Shown: in pieces, positions 1-8,632 of the stretch
Numbering within the stretch: position 1 is the stretch's first letter
Layout: each line of letters opens with the position of its first letter
Source: Bradyrhizobium sp. Gha
GTDB lineage: Bacteria > Pseudomonadota > Alphaproteobacteria > Rhizobiales > Xanthobacteraceae
NCBI RefSeq assembly: GCF_900113735.1
Contig: NZ_FOQM01000002.1
Location: 1-64,000, forward strand
DNA length: 64,000 nucleotides
Direction of reading: 5' to 3'
Program-made: the position numbers and the translations under genes
The notes under the pieces: model-generated
Database searches by the model: none
What the model was told of the DNA's origin: nothing
What the model saw: only the letters and a program-made list of their open reading frames with translations

Positions 1-621
1 GACGCGCAGTTCATCGTCGACGTCAAGTCGACCGGACTGTTCGTCACCGATCCAGTGCTGCAGAAGCAAGGCGCAAAGACCGCCTATTGGAAGACCGGCC
101 ATTCCTACATGAAGCGCCGCACCAACGAGACCGGCGCGCTCGCGGGCTTCGAGAAATCAGGCCATTTCTTCTTCAACAAGCCTTATGGCCGCGGCTATGA
201 CGACGGTCTCGTTTCGGCAATCGCGATCTGCGACATGCTCGATCGCGCGCCCGGCAAGTCGATGGCCGACCTCAAGAACGCACTGCCAAAAACCTGGTCG
301 TCCCCGACCATGTCGCCGCATTGCGCCGACGAGGTGAAGTATGGCGTCATCGACAAGGTTGTGAAGCACTTCGAGGACTTGCAGGCGAAGGGCGCCAAGA
401 TCGGCGATCAGGCGATCCGCGATCTCGTTACCGTCAACGGCGTGCGGGTCACCGTCGAGGACGGCAGCTGGGGCCTGGTGCGCGCGTCCTCGAACAAGCC
501 CGAACTCGTGGTCGTGGTCGAGAGCCCGGTCTCCGAGCAGCGCATGCACGACATGTTCGAGATGGTGAACAGCGTGCTGCGCACCCATCCGGAAGTCGGC
601 GAGTACAATCAGAAGATTTGA
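1..621 (+). CDS. Phosphomannomutase/phosphoglucomutase, C-terminal part
   Basis: The reading frame is open from the first base, so the gene starts upstream of the window and only the last 206 residues are seen. They match the C-terminal half of the alpha-D-phosphohexomutase family, which moves phosphate between C1 and C6 of mannose or glucose in the cytoplasm for exopolysaccharide and LPS sugar precursors. Visible marks are a KTGHSYMK segment near the start (sugar-binding domain 3), a FFNKPYGRGYDDG segment, and the C-terminal phosphate-binding domain with VEDGSWGLVRASSNKPELVV, which carries the R-x-S-x-x-x-P phosphate loop. Family and direction are secure. Mannose versus glucose specificity cannot be read, so no symbol is given. 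Confidence 0.9.
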   Translation, partial: DAQFIVDVKSTGLFVTDPVLQKQGAKTAYWKTGHSYMKRRTNETGALAGFEKSGHFFFNKPYGRGYDDGLVSAIAICDMLDRAPGKSMADLKNALPKTWSSPTMSPHCADEVKYGVIDKVVKHFEDLQAKGAKIGDQAIRDLVTVNGVRVTVEDGSWGLVRASSNKPELVVVVESPVSEQRMHDMFEMVNSVLRTHPEVGEYNQKI

Positions 622-660
622 GGTTTGGCCGCGGCGCTCGCGCTTTGCCGCCTTCGCTGC

Positions 661-762
661 TGTCATCACCCGCGAAAGCGGGTGATCCAGCATTCCAGAG
701 GCGGTCGTTGGATACGGAGAGGTCAGGCGTACTGGATCGCCCGGTCAAGCCGGGCGATGACA
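661..762. repeat. 102-bp structured intergenic repeat, copy 1
   Basis: The element begins TGTCATC and ends GATGACA, so its ends are inverted. Each end holds a hairpin: a CCCGCGAAAGCGGG stem at the left and a CCCGGTCAAGCCGGG stem at the right, joined by about 38 variable bases. Five more copies of 101-103 bp occur in this window. It sits between the mutase gene and the convergent Lrp gene and may help terminate both. Confidence 0.85.
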
Positions 763-787
763 GTTGTCGTGTGGTGAGCCCTGAAAG

Positions 788-1297
788 CTACGCCGCCACC
801 ACGGCCGGGATCGGCAGCGCCGTGACCGACTTGATCTTCTCCATCGCGAAGCGGGAGGTGACGTTCTTCAAAGGCACGGCGGCGATCAGCTTCTTGTAGA
901 AGACGTCATAGGCCTGCATGTCGGCGACCACGACGCGCAGCATGTAGTCGACATCGCCCGCCATGCGGTAGAATTCCATCACTTCGGGCATGGCGCTGAC
1001 CGCTTCGGCGAACTTCTTCAGCCAGGCGTCGGAATGATCGGAGCTCTCCACCGAGACGAACACCGAGATGCCGAGCCCGATCTTGTTCTGATCGACCAGC
1101 GCCACCCGCTTCAGGATCACGCCGTCAGCCTCCAGGCGCTGGATACGCTTCCAGCAGGGTGTCGAGGACAGGCCGACGCGGTCGCCGATTTCGGCGACGG
1201 ACAGGGAGGCATCCTCCTGGAGCACCATCAGGATCTTGCGGTCGATGGCGTCGAGGCGGCGGCTGGTCTCGGGGATCTGGACAGCGAGGTCAGTCAT
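788..1297 (-). CDS. Lrp/AsnC family transcriptional regulator
   Basis: The 169-residue product has the family layout: an N-terminal helix-turn-helix (about residues 18-62, with AEIGDRVGLSSTPCWKRIQRL) and a C-terminal RAM ligand-binding domain (about 80-155, with GDVDYMLRVVVADMQAYD). Such proteins form octamers, sense amino acids and regulate amino-acid metabolism or transport genes. The frame is open further upstream, but the start at MTDLAVQ fits family length; no strong Shine-Dalgarno precedes it. A TATAGA/TCTATA inverted repeat lies about 40-60 bases upstream. It converges with the mutase gene across a repeat. The target genes are unknown; the PfkB gene lies immediately upstream in the same direction. 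Confidence 0.92.
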   Translation of the reverse strand: MTDLAVQIPETSRRLDAIDRKILMVLQEDASLSVAEIGDRVGLSSTPCWKRIQRLEADGVILKRVALVDQNKIGLGISVFVSVESSDHSDAWLKKFAEAVSAMPEVMEFYRMAGDVDYMLRVVVADMQAYDVFYKKLIAAVPLKNVTSRFAMEKIKSVTALPIPAVVAA

Positions 1298-1337
1298 TTG
1301 AAGAACTTTGTTCCATTTCAGGGGTCCATTTCCCTCA

Positions 1338-1358
1338 TATAGAGAAAATCCTTCTATA
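1338..1358. promoter_or_regulatory. AT-rich inverted repeat upstream of the Lrp-type gene
   Basis: TATAGA and TCTATA form a 6-bp inverted repeat around a 9-bp spacer, in a strikingly AT-rich pocket of a GC-rich region, 41-61 bases upstream of the regulator start. Lrp-family proteins often bind AT-rich dyads and control their own genes, so this is a candidate autoregulatory operator. It could also simply be promoter AT-richness. Confidence 0.35.
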
Positions 1359-1364
1359 GCAAGC

Positions 1365-2318
1365 CTATAATATTGTCGGCCGGTCATGCGTGCGCTCTCG
1401 GTCGCCGCGCAAAAGCTCTTCAACTTCAACGCGTTGCGGAGCGGCCAGACCGCCGCCATGGCGGGTGCATTTCAGAGCTGCGGCAGCCGCGGCGAATCGC
1501 AGCGCCTCCCTGATGGCCCCGCCTTCGGCGAGCCGGAGCGTGAAGGCGCCATGGAAGACGTCGCCTGCGCCAAGGGTATCCACGGCCGCGATCGGAAACG
1601 CAGGCGTCTCCTCCAGCGTATCAGCCTCGCTGAGCCAGATCGTGCCGCGCGGGCCGCGGGTCGCGGCGAGGAAGGCGGGCGTCAGCCTGGCCAGGCGCTT
1701 CAACGCCTCGCCGTCGTCGGCGATTCCTGAGGTTTCCTGAAGCTGCTCGCTGGCAAACAGCAGATGCGAGGCAGCCGTGAGCAGGCCGTCGGTGAGCGCC
1801 ATCGCGCGATCGACGCCGACGATGACGGGAATGCCGCGCCGGCGCGCTTCGGTGCAGAGATCGATGCAGAAGGTGCCGCAGCGGCTCTCGACCAGGACAG
1901 CCCCACAATCGGCGAGGAGTTCGTCCGCCTCAGGCAGCTTCACAGTCCACAGCGCGGGATCGCGATAGATCGTCAGCGTCCGTTCGCCTGATGCGTCGAT
2001 GATGATCGCGGAGACGGGTGTGGCCGCATCAGGTATGCGCACGATGTGCGCGGTCTCGATCCCCTCGCGGGTCATCCGCTCGAGGACAAACCCGCTCGAC
2101 GTCTCTCGCGCATCGCCCATCGGTCCGGCAAACGCGACACGGCCGCCGAGTCGCACCATCGCGATCGCGGCATTGAGCGCGTTGCCGCCGCAGATCTCGG
2201 CGAGGTGCGTGGCGTTGGCCTTGCTTCCGCGTTCCGGCACGGCCTCGACCCGAAAGGTGAGGTCGCGCACGGGAATGCCGATGCAGAGGATCCGCGGCGC
2301 GATCCCTGACGCAGCCAT
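1365..2318 (-). CDS. PfkB-family carbohydrate kinase
   Basis: This 317-residue protein has both PfkB signatures: the N-terminal GGNALNAA region near residue 43, and the C-terminal DTLGAGDVFHGAF near residue 255, where the Asp of GAGD is the catalytic base and the glycines form the anion hole. It should phosphorylate a sugar or nucleoside hydroxyl with ATP in the cytoplasm. The start at MAASGIAPRILCIGIPV lies 8 bases after the nudC stop, so it is probably co-transcribed with nudC and the HIT gene. The longer open frame upstream overlaps nudC and is an artefact. The substrate (ribokinase-like, fructokinase-like or KDG kinase-like) cannot be decided. Confidence 0.9.
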   Translation of the reverse strand: MAASGIAPRILCIGIPVRDLTFRVEAVPERGSKANATHLAEICGGNALNAAIAMVRLGGRVAFAGPMGDARETSSGFVLERMTREGIETAHIVRIPDAATPVSAIIIDASGERTLTIYRDPALWTVKLPEADELLADCGAVLVESRCGTFCIDLCTEARRRGIPVIVGVDRAMALTDGLLTAASHLLFASEQLQETSGIADDGEALKRLARLTPAFLAATRGPRGTIWLSEADTLEETPAFPIAAVDTLGAGDVFHGAFTLRLAEGGAIREALRFAAAAAALKCTRHGGGLAAPQRVEVEELLRGDRERTHDRPTIL

Positions 2319-2326
2319 CGGCGCTC

Positions 2327-3265
2327 CTAGCTCTTGTCGTGCACCCAGCGGCCAAGCAGATGATGCGCGATTGCGAACGGATGCGGGCCGGCGAGCCCGT
2401 CGGGATGGGTCCGCGTCAGCATCAGCGCCGCCTCCTGACGCGTGAACCAGCGGGCGTCCTCGAGCTCGGAATGGTCGACGACGATGTCTTCGTTCAGCGC
2501 CCGCGCGCTGCAGCCGATCATCAGCGAGGACGGATAAGGCCAAGGCTGCGTCATGTAATACCGCACGTCGCTGCAGCGGATGCCCGACTCTTCCAGGATC
2601 TCGCGGCGGACCGCGTCCTCGATGGTCTCGGCGGCCTCGACGAAGCCCGCGAGGCAGGAATACATGCCCGGCGGAAACTGCTTCTGGCGGCCGAGCAGGC
2701 ATTTGTCACCAGAGGAGACGTGCATGATCACGACCGGGTCGGTGCGCGGAAAATGCTCGGCCTTGCACGCCGGGCACTCGCGCTTCCAGCCGCCTTCCTT
2801 CATCGCGCTGCGCGTGCCGCAATTGGCGCAATAGCCGTGGCGCTGGTGCCAGCCGACCATCGACTTCGCCATCGCGATCGCCGACAGTTCCTCGGGCGGG
2901 ATCGCGCCCTGCATCGCCATGCCGCGCAGCTCGGTGACGGTGTAGTCCTCGCGTCCGACAAGTTTTTCGGCGGCAGCCTGCGAGAGGCCCATGCCGAAGA
3001 TCGCGGCGCCGTCGCGCAAGCCCAGAAAGATCGTGCCGGGATTGGCGCCGCATTTCAGCGCCTCGTCGATCGAGAGCAGCGCGCGGGCCTTGTCGCCGTC
3101 GCGCTTCACCAGCAGCGAGTCGCGATAGACGACATAGGCGCGCGACGACGGCTTCTGCTCCATCGCGAACAGTTTTTCGTCATCGCGGCGCAGATGCGCG
3201 GCGCGATCGAGGATGTTGGTGACGAAGGCCGGTTGTCCCAGCGGGAAGGAGTCGAATGCTGACAT
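2327..3265 (-). CDS. nudC: NADH pyrophosphatase / NAD-cap hydrolase NudC
   Basis: The product is 312 residues. It has an N-terminal NudC-like domain, a four-cysteine zinc ribbon (CANC ... CPAC, about residues 146-165), a Nudix box starting GFVEAAETIEDAVRREI (about 213-235), and the TQPWPYPSS segment just after it, which matches the SQPWPFPxS motif diagnostic of NADH pyrophosphatases. The family hydrolyses NADH to NMNH and AMP and removes NAD caps from RNA. It starts 11 bases after the HIT gene stop, so the two are probably one transcript. Confidence 0.95.
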   Translation of the reverse strand: MSAFDSFPLGQPAFVTNILDRAAHLRRDDEKLFAMEQKPSSRAYVVYRDSLLVKRDGDKARALLSIDEALKCGANPGTIFLGLRDGAAIFGMGLSQAAAEKLVGREDYTVTELRGMAMQGAIPPEELSAIAMAKSMVGWHQRHGYCANCGTRSAMKEGGWKRECPACKAEHFPRTDPVVIMHVSSGDKCLLGRQKQFPPGMYSCLAGFVEAAETIEDAVRREILEESGIRCSDVRYYMTQPWPYPSSLMIGCSARALNEDIVVDHSELEDARWFTRQEAALMLTRTHPDGLAGPHPFAIAHHLLGRWVHDKS

Positions 3266-3276
3266 TTATTGTTCTT

Positions 3277-3696
3277 TCAACCCAGCCAGATTTTTCGGCG
3301 AAGCGCGCTGATGAAATTCTGCACCTCGGTGGCATCATGCGCCAAGGGCGGCATCACGCCCCACACCGGCCGCGGCCAGGCCGCGTCGCTGGTGCGGCGT
3401 GCGATGATGTGGACGTGAAGCTGCGGCACCAGGTTGCCGAGCGCTGCGACATTGAGCTTATCGCATTTGGTGATCTCTTTCAGCGCGCGCGAGACGCGGG
3501 AGATTTCCGTCATCAACTGGGCCTGTTGTACCTCGTCGAGATCGATGATCTCGACCGCATCCGCGCGCCGCGGCACCAGCAGCAGCCAGGGATAATGCGC
3601 GTCCTTGATGACGAGCACTTTCGACAGCGGCAAATCGCCGATGTCGATGGTGTCCTCTTTCAGGCGGGAGTGCAGCGACCAGGCGGGATCGGACAT
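3277..3696 (-). CDS. HIT-domain nucleotide hydrolase
   Basis: The 139-residue protein is a single HIT domain. The usual H-x-H-x-H stretch reads QLHVH here: the middle, nucleophilic histidine is kept while the first is glutamine, a variant I associate with rhizobial Ap4A-hydrolase-like members. HIT proteins cleave dinucleoside polyphosphates or nucleotide phosphoramidates through a nucleotidyl-histidine intermediate. Its position just upstream of nudC suggests a shared nucleotide-housekeeping unit. The exact substrate is not inferable. Confidence 0.9.
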   Translation of the reverse strand: MSDPAWSLHSRLKEDTIDIGDLPLSKVLVIKDAHYPWLLLVPRRADAVEIIDLDEVQQAQLMTEISRVSRALKEITKCDKLNVAALGNLVPQLHVHIIARRTSDAAWPRPVWGVMPPLAHDATEVQNFISALRRKIWLG

Positions 3697-3848
3697 GGAG
3701 GTTTCCGGATGGCCCGGCGGGAGGCGGGCGTGTTGGGTCCAACCATACGATAACGATTCCGATAGGGGAAGGATCGTGCCCCGCTGTCACCGCATACACG
3801 GTCGTCGTCCCGGGTCTGCGCCGAGGCTTGCCCGGAACGGCCAGCGGC

Positions 3849-4976
3849 TTACGCCTCCGCGAGCACCCGCGCGTTGGCGCGGATCGAAGTCTCGCTGACA
3901 CGAACCCCGAGTCCCGGTCCATCCGGCACGACGACGTGACCCGCGCGGTTGGCGACGCGTTCCTCGAGCACGTCCTCGGTCAGCACGTGATGCGGCATAT
4001 AGAACTCGCAGCCGAGCGAGATACCTGGCGTCGCTGCGATCAGCTGCGTGCCGGCGGCAAGGCCGATGCCGCCCTCCCACAGCGTGCCGCCATAGCCGGG
4101 CAGGCCGGCGATGTCGGCGACCGCCATGATCGCCTGCGCCTCGAACAGGCTGCCAGCCTTCATCAGCTTGATCGAGACGGCATCGGCCGCCTCGCGTCGC
4201 ACCACCTCCATCATGTCGCGGCGATCGAAGCAGCTTTCATCGGCGAGCACGGGCGTTTCCAACGCCGCTGTGAGCTGCGCCATCACATCGAGAAATTTGC
4301 GCGGGACCGGCTGCTCGATGAAGGCCGGCGCGAACTCCTCGACCTCGCGCAGGATCTTGATCGCGCCGAACGGCGCCAGGGCCTGGTTGTAGTCGACGCG
4401 CAGATCGACCTTGTCGCCGAATTCTTTCCTGATCGCTTCGAGATGATCGAGATCCTCGCGATGCGGCTTCACGCCGGTCTTGACTTTGTAGATGACGTTG
4501 CCGTCCGGAACCATCATCCGCATGCGTTCGAGGTCGGCAGCGAAATCAGGATCGGCGATCGAGAACGACAGCGGGATCGTGTCGCGCACGCGGCCGCCGA
4601 GGAGATCGGCAACCGACAGCCCCGACGCCTTGCCGACGATGTCGAGCATTGCCATCTCGATTGCGACCTTGGCCTCCGCATGGCCGACCAATGCGCGGTC
4701 GAGCTCCGCCATCAGCGCGCGGATGCGGCGCACGGATTTTCCGCGCAGGATTGGCCTCAAGTAGATGTCGAGGGCGGCGAACGCCGCTTCGGCAGTTCCC
4801 GTGAACACCTCCCATGGGGCCGCCTCGCCCCAGCCGATCACGCCGTCGCTGGAGGTCAGCTCGATCAACACGCGCTTCACGGCGCCCTTGACGTTGCCGA
4901 CGCCTTGCAGGCGCGCCATCTTGATCGGGCTCTCGATCAGGAACAGCCTGATGCGTTCGATGGTCGCTTCGGTCAT
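3849..4976 (-). CDS. Enolase-superfamily enzyme (muconate cycloisomerase/dipeptide epimerase-like)
   Basis: The 375-residue protein shows the muconate-lactonising subgroup pattern: YKVKTG (K-x-K acid/base pair, near residue 162), RVDYNQA, FIEQPV and LADES as the three metal carboxylate ligands in order, and SIKLMKAG for the second catalytic lysine near residue 268. These enzymes abstract a proton alpha to a carboxylate. Members act as muconate cycloisomerases, dipeptide epimerases, N-acylamino-acid racemases or cis-3-hydroxyproline-type lyases. The start overlaps the SDR stop by 4 bases, so it belongs to the ABC-transporter operon and probably acts on the imported compound. The specific reaction is unknown. 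Confidence 0.88.
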   Translation of the reverse strand: MTEATIERIRLFLIESPIKMARLQGVGNVKGAVKRVLIELTSSDGVIGWGEAAPWEVFTGTAEAAFAALDIYLRPILRGKSVRRIRALMAELDRALVGHAEAKVAIEMAMLDIVGKASGLSVADLLGGRVRDTIPLSFSIADPDFAADLERMRMMVPDGNVIYKVKTGVKPHREDLDHLEAIRKEFGDKVDLRVDYNQALAPFGAIKILREVEEFAPAFIEQPVPRKFLDVMAQLTAALETPVLADESCFDRRDMMEVVRREAADAVSIKLMKAGSLFEAQAIMAVADIAGLPGYGGTLWEGGIGLAAGTQLIAATPGISLGCEFYMPHHVLTEDVLEERVANRAGHVVVPDGPGLGVRVSETSIRANARVLAEA

Positions 4977-5731
4977 GTCAGGCCTCCATTGACGTGCCAG
5001 ACCTGGCCGGTCACGTAGGATGCTTTCGGGGACGACAGGAAGGCGATGATCTCGGCGACTTCTTCCGGTCGCCCGCGGCGTCGCATCGGGATCAGCGCCT
5101 CGGTCGCCGCGATCTGCTCGGGCGACAGCCGGCTCTCGCTCGGCCTGTCCTTGACGATGAGGCCCGGTGCAACCGCGTTGACGGTGATCGCGTCTTTCGC
5201 GAGCTCGACGGCGGTGAGCCGCACCAGCGCTTCCAGCGCGGAGCGGCTCGCGGCGGTCGCCGCGAAGGGCGCAAATTCGGGCCGGATCGCATGCGCGACG
5301 AAGGATGACACTGCGACGATGCGCGCGTCTTGCCCCGCACGCAGCAGCGGAAGCGCGGCCTCGACCATTCGCGTGAACGCCAGCGCCGATTCATCCATCG
5401 CCTGACGAAACTGATCCGCCGGCGTGCCGATGGCGCTGCCACGGCGGGCGTGGCCGCCGACCAGGATCAATCCGTCCAGCCGGCCAAAGGCGCGTTGGGT
5501 GGCGGCGATGGCGTCGGTGACGGCTGGTTGCTCGGCGAGATCGCCGAGGCACTGTTCGACGACAGCGCCCGTCGCTTCGGCTTCCGCCGCGGCGGCATCG
5601 AGACCCTCTGCGTTCGCGCGCGTGTGGAGCAGCAGAGCCGTGCCGGGTGCCGCCAGCAGCTTTGCGGTGGCGCGACCGATGCCGCTGGCGGCACCGGTGA
5701 CGAGATAGACGCGATCGATATCCGGCATCAC
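4973..5731 (-). CDS. SDR-family protein lacking the YxxxK catalytic pair
   Basis: The 252-residue protein has a Rossmann fold of the short-chain dehydrogenase family: the TGAASGIG cofactor loop (residues 12-19), the strand ending RIVAVSS (catalytic-serine position 142-143) and ITVNAVAPG. Counting back from ITVN, the positions of the catalytic Tyr and Lys are Thr159 and Arg163, and the usual NNAG motif reads VGGHA. The C-terminus is normal ([12 protein letters not shown]). It overlaps the ATPase and the enolase-superfamily gene by 4 bases each. Either it has a different chemistry or it is a non-catalytic, NAD(P)-binding relative. The membership is clear, the function is not. Confidence 0.85.
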   Translation of the reverse strand: MMPDIDRVYLVTGAASGIGRATAKLLAAPGTALLLHTRANAEGLDAAAAEAEATGAVVEQCLGDLAEQPAVTDAIAATQRAFGRLDGLILVGGHARRGSAIGTPADQFRQAMDESALAFTRMVEAALPLLRAGQDARIVAVSSFVAHAIRPEFAPFAATAASRSALEALVRLTAVELAKDAITVNAVAPGLIVKDRPSESRLSPEQIAATEALIPMRRRGRPEEVAEIIAFLSSPKASYVTGQVWHVNGGLT

Positions 5732-6522
5732 GGTGCCGCGTTGGCCGGCGGCAGCGCGCCGGTTCGGTGGAAATGACTGAGGAAGGCGCGCGTCGCGGCC
5801 TCCTGGGGATTGTCGATCACCTGCCGCGCTGGCCCTTCCTCGACGACCACACCGTCGCGCATGAAGATCAGGCGGTCGGCGACCTCGCGGGCAAAGGCGA
5901 TCTCGTGAGTGACGATCACCATGGTCATGCCTTCGGAGGCCAACTGCTGGATCACGTTCAGCACCTCGCCGACGAGCTCGGGATCGAGCGCGGAGGTCGC
6001 CTCGTCGAACAGCATCACGTCAGGCTCCATCGCCAGCGCGCGCGCGATCGCAACGCGCTGCTTCTGGCCACCGGAGAGCGTCGCCGGATATTGGTCCGCC
6101 TTCTCGGCAAGGCCGACCTTGGCGAGTTGCGCACGCGCAAGCTTCTCGGCGTCCGCCTTGGCCATGCGCCGCACCGTGACCGGGCCCTCCATCACGTTCT
6201 CGAGCGTCGTCATGTGCGGGAACAGATTGAAGTGCTGGAACACCATGCCGGTGGTGGCGCGGAACTTTGCGAGTGTCTTCACATCAGGCAGCTTTGTGCC
6301 TGCGCCGAATGAAAAACTGGTGTCGCCGACCCGGACGCTGCCGCCGTCGGGCACTACCAGAAGATTGATGCAGCGGAGAAGCGTCGACTTGCCCGAGCCC
6401 GAGGGACCGATCAGCGCAACCACGCCGCCCTTGGCCACGCCGAGATTGATGTTCTTCAGGACCTCGTTGCTGCCGAAGCTCTTGCGCAGGCCTCGGATCT
6501 CGATCTTTTGCGTCTCGCTCAT
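5728..6522 (-). CDS. Amino-acid-type ABC transporter ATP-binding protein
   Basis: This 264-residue ATPase resembles GlnQ/HisP. It has Walker [10 protein letters not shown] (about residues 38-46), signature [15 protein letters not shown], Walker [13 protein letters not shown] and the H-loop [11 protein letters not shown]. It powers the adjacent permease on the cytoplasmic face. Four-base overlaps with the permease upstream and the SDR gene downstream indicate translational coupling in one operon. Confidence 0.95.
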   Translation of the reverse strand: MSETQKIEIRGLRKSFGSNEVLKNINLGVAKGGVVALIGPSGSGKSTLLRCINLLVVPDGGSVRVGDTSFSFGAGTKLPDVKTLAKFRATTGMVFQHFNLFPHMTTLENVMEGPVTVRRMAKADAEKLARAQLAKVGLAEKADQYPATLSGGQKQRVAIARALAMEPDVMLFDEATSALDPELVGEVLNVIQQLASEGMTMVIVTHEIAFAREVADRLIFMRDGVVVEEGPARQVIDNPQEAATRAFLSHFHRTGALPPANAAP

Positions 6523-7181
6523 TCGCTGACCGCCAGTCGCTTCTCGCCGCGGCGGACGATGATGGTGAGCGGAATCAGGATCGCAGCGTAGGCGACGGCG
6601 ACCGCGGTGTAGGTCTCCAGCGGCCGGTAGCTGTCATGGGCCGCGACCTGGCTCTGGTAGACCAGGTCGGGCACCGCCAGCACCGAGACCAGCGAGGTGT
6701 TCTTGAACTGGATGATCGACTGGTTCATCAGCGCCGGAATCATGCGCTTGATCGCCTGCGGCAGCACGATGCGGCGCATGCTCTGGCCCGGCGTCATGCC
6801 GAGCGCGGCGCCGGCTTCCGATTGGCCCTTGTCGATCGAGATGATGCCGCCGCGGATGATCTCCGAATAGAACGAGCCACCATAGAGCGAGAGCGCCAGC
6901 GCCGACGCCGTGATCGGCGTCATCTCGACGCCTGCGAGGATCGGCAGCGCGTAATAGAACCAGATCAGCTGCACCAGGATCGGCGTGCAGCGGAACGCTT
7001 CGATGAAGCTGAGGGCAACCAGACGCAGCGGCTTGAAGCGCGACAGGGTGCCGAACGCGCCGAGCAGGCCGAAGGCGAGCCCGAGCAGCACGATCACCAC
7101 GGTGAAGCCGACGGTGACGCCGAGGCCGTTGAGAAAGAGCCAGCGATAGCTCCAGAGGATGCCGAAGTCCCACTGATACAT
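6519..7181 (-). CDS. Amino-acid-type ABC transporter permease
   Basis: The start at [19 protein letters not shown] gives 220 residues, normal for the HisM/GlnP family. About five hydrophobic helices are seen, with the EAF-type coupling segment [15 protein letters not shown], typical of polar amino-acid permeases, and the inner-membrane loop near [20 protein letters not shown]. The frame continues upstream of this Met but only into the neighbouring repeat. Only one permease gene is present, so it probably works as a homodimer. Confidence 0.93.
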   Translation of the reverse strand: MYQWDFGILWSYRWLFLNGLGVTVGFTVVIVLLGLAFGLLGAFGTLSRFKPLRLVALSFIEAFRCTPILVQLIWFYYALPILAGVEMTPITASALALSLYGGSFYSEIIRGGIISIDKGQSEAGAALGMTPGQSMRRIVLPQAIKRMIPALMNQSIIQFKNTSLVSVLAVPDLVYQSQVAAHDSYRPLETYTAVAVAYAAILIPLTIIVRRGEKRLAVSE

Positions 7182-7240
7182 ATTTTCTTGGACCTCAGTC
7201 GAGAAGTGGCTTGGAAAGCTTGAGCCGCGCGCTCGGTGCA

Positions 7241-7358
7241 CCTCTCCCTGATGCGGGAGAGGTCGGCGCGAAGCGCCGGGTGAGGGTTCTATCCTCTAGG
7301 GGAGTCTCCCTGGAGGAGACACCCTCACCCCGGCCCTCTCCCGCAAGCGGGAGAGGGA
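7241..7358. repeat. Palindromic intergenic repeat (GGGAGAGG type)
   Basis: This element lies between the binding-protein and permease genes. It contains the hairpin cctctccctgatgcgggagagg at the left, a central CGCGAAGCGCC stem, and the facing hairpin CCTCTCCCGCAAGCGGGAGAGG truncated in description here to its stem CCCTCTCCCG/CGGGAGAGGG at the right. Related elements occur near 16.0, 23.1 and 37.96 kb. In this operon it may lower read-through or stabilise the upstream mRNA of the binding protein. Confidence 0.75.
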
Positions 7359-7404
7359 GTGGAGCGGCGCGCGCGGATCGAGACTGCCCCAAGTTTGCGA
7401 TGCC

Positions 7405-8259
7405 TTACAACGAAACGCCCGGCGGAATGTCCGCTTCGGTCACGCCCACCAGCTCCATGTTGGTGATGATGGCGTTGCGGATGAAGCCGAGGCCCTTGTT
7501 GAAGTCGATCCAGGTGTTGACGTAGTCGCGGAAGGTCTTGTCGTTCTCGCGGCGGAAGCCGGCATTCGAGGTCGTCGCGAAGATCGGCGTCGGCAGCACG
7601 AACTGGCCGAGCGAGGGGTTCTTCTTCAGCACCGTCAGCGACAGCATGGTGATCAGGCACTGCGCGTCGACGCGGCCGGTCTGCAGCGCGGCGGTGGCAT
7701 CGTCGGCGGTCTTGAGCCGTGAGATCTGCGCCTTCGGCGTCAGGCGGCTGACGACCTGGTCGTGCGACGAGCCCTGGTCGACCGCGATCTTGACCTCGGG
7801 CGAGTTCAGCTCGGCCCAGGTCTTGGGCTTGAAGTCCTTCTTGCACAGGATGCCGAAGGCGTTGTTGAAGACGGGCACCGAAAAGTCGACCACCAGCGCG
7901 CGCTTCGGGGTCGGATTCAGGCCGAAGAAGATGTCGATCTTGTTGGACTGCAGATCGAGCACCGAATTGCCCCAGGTGGTTTCGGTGATTTCGAGCTCGG
8001 CCTCCATGTCGTCGGCGAGCGCCTTGGCGATGTCGATGTAGAAGCCCTTCCACTGGCCGCTGGAAAGATCCTTCATGTAATAGGGCGCGCCGCCGCCGAC
8101 CGCGCCGATCCGCATCTTCTTGGTGCGGCGGATGCGGGCAAAGGTCGATTCGTTGGGATCGGCCGCCTGGGCCACGGCCTTCGAGGCCAGCGCGCCGGCG
8201 GTTGCCGCGCCGATGGCGCCAAGTCCGACAATCGATGCAACATCACGACGTGTAACCAT
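7405..8259 (-). CDS. Amino-acid-type ABC transporter substrate-binding protein
   Basis: The product (284 residues from the ATG) belongs to solute-binding family 3. The N-terminus MVTRRDVASIVGLGAIG followed by AVAQA looks like a twin-arginine or Sec signal with cleavage near residue 32. Family marks include GFYIDIAKALADDM, SNKIDIFFGLNPTPKRA and TGRVDAQCLI. A TTG nine bases upstream is also possible but the ATG is simpler. It delivers the ligand to the permease/ATPase pair encoded downstream. The ligand is unknown; the enolase-superfamily enzyme hints at an amino acid or acylated derivative. Confidence 0.9.
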   Translation of the reverse strand: MVTRRDVASIVGLGAIGAATAGALASKAVAQAADPNESTFARIRRTKKMRIGAVGGGAPYYMKDLSSGQWKGFYIDIAKALADDMEAELEITETTWGNSVLDLQSNKIDIFFGLNPTPKRALVVDFSVPVFNNAFGILCKKDFKPKTWAELNSPEVKIAVDQGSSHDQVVSRLTPKAQISRLKTADDATAALQTGRVDAQCLITMLSLTVLKKNPSLGQFVLPTPIFATTSNAGFRRENDKTFRDYVNTWIDFNKGLGFIRNAIITNMELVGVTEADIPPGVSL

Positions 8260-8406
8260 TGGGGTCAATCGCTTTTCTGGTTGGGTGGAGTTCCGGCAGG
8301 CTTCTTAGCAATGCGGCGGAGCCCGCGAAAGCACAGCCTGTCGGCTGGGCAGACCTGGAATTGCCCGGATGCTGGGCAAGATCAAGCTGGACAATGTGAT
8401 ACCCGC

Positions 8407-8436
8407 TTGCGTTCCCGTCCTTTTGGCTCCAAATAG
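8407..8436 (+). promoter_or_regulatory. Possible promoter of the SRP RNA
   Basis: TTGCGT and AAATAG are separated by 18 bp, ending about 6 bases before the predicted 5-prime end of the SRP RNA. Position is the main support; the -10 element is not a close match. Confidence 0.4.
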
Positions 8437-8441
8437 GGACC

Positions 8442-8540
8442 GGGAGATTGGCGGTGGACGAGCCACTCGCCAACCGGGTCAGGTCCGGAAGGAAGCAGCC
8501 CTAACGAGGTCCGGATCGGGTCGCTCGTCAGTCTCCTACC
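8442..8540 (+). ncRNA. ffs: Bacterial signal recognition particle RNA (4.5S type)
   Basis: The almost invariant SRP domain IV hairpin is present: GGTCAGGTCCGGAAGGAAGC followed by AGCC, at about 8478-8501. The flanks pair as a long rod: GGAGATT near 8443 pairs with AGTCTCC near 8530. A T-run (8542-8547) follows as a terminator tail. The RNA joins Ffh to target ribosomes making membrane proteins to FtsY. Location directly upstream of dnaX is the usual alphaproteobacterial position. The exact ends are estimated from pairing. Confidence 0.95.
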
Positions 8541-8632
8541 TGTTTTTTCGAGCAAATGCGCCGGCGGGGGGCCTCGCCGGCGCGCTCCTTTCCGCAAAAG
8601 CCGGTGAGAGACATTTCATTGCGGATCGACCT

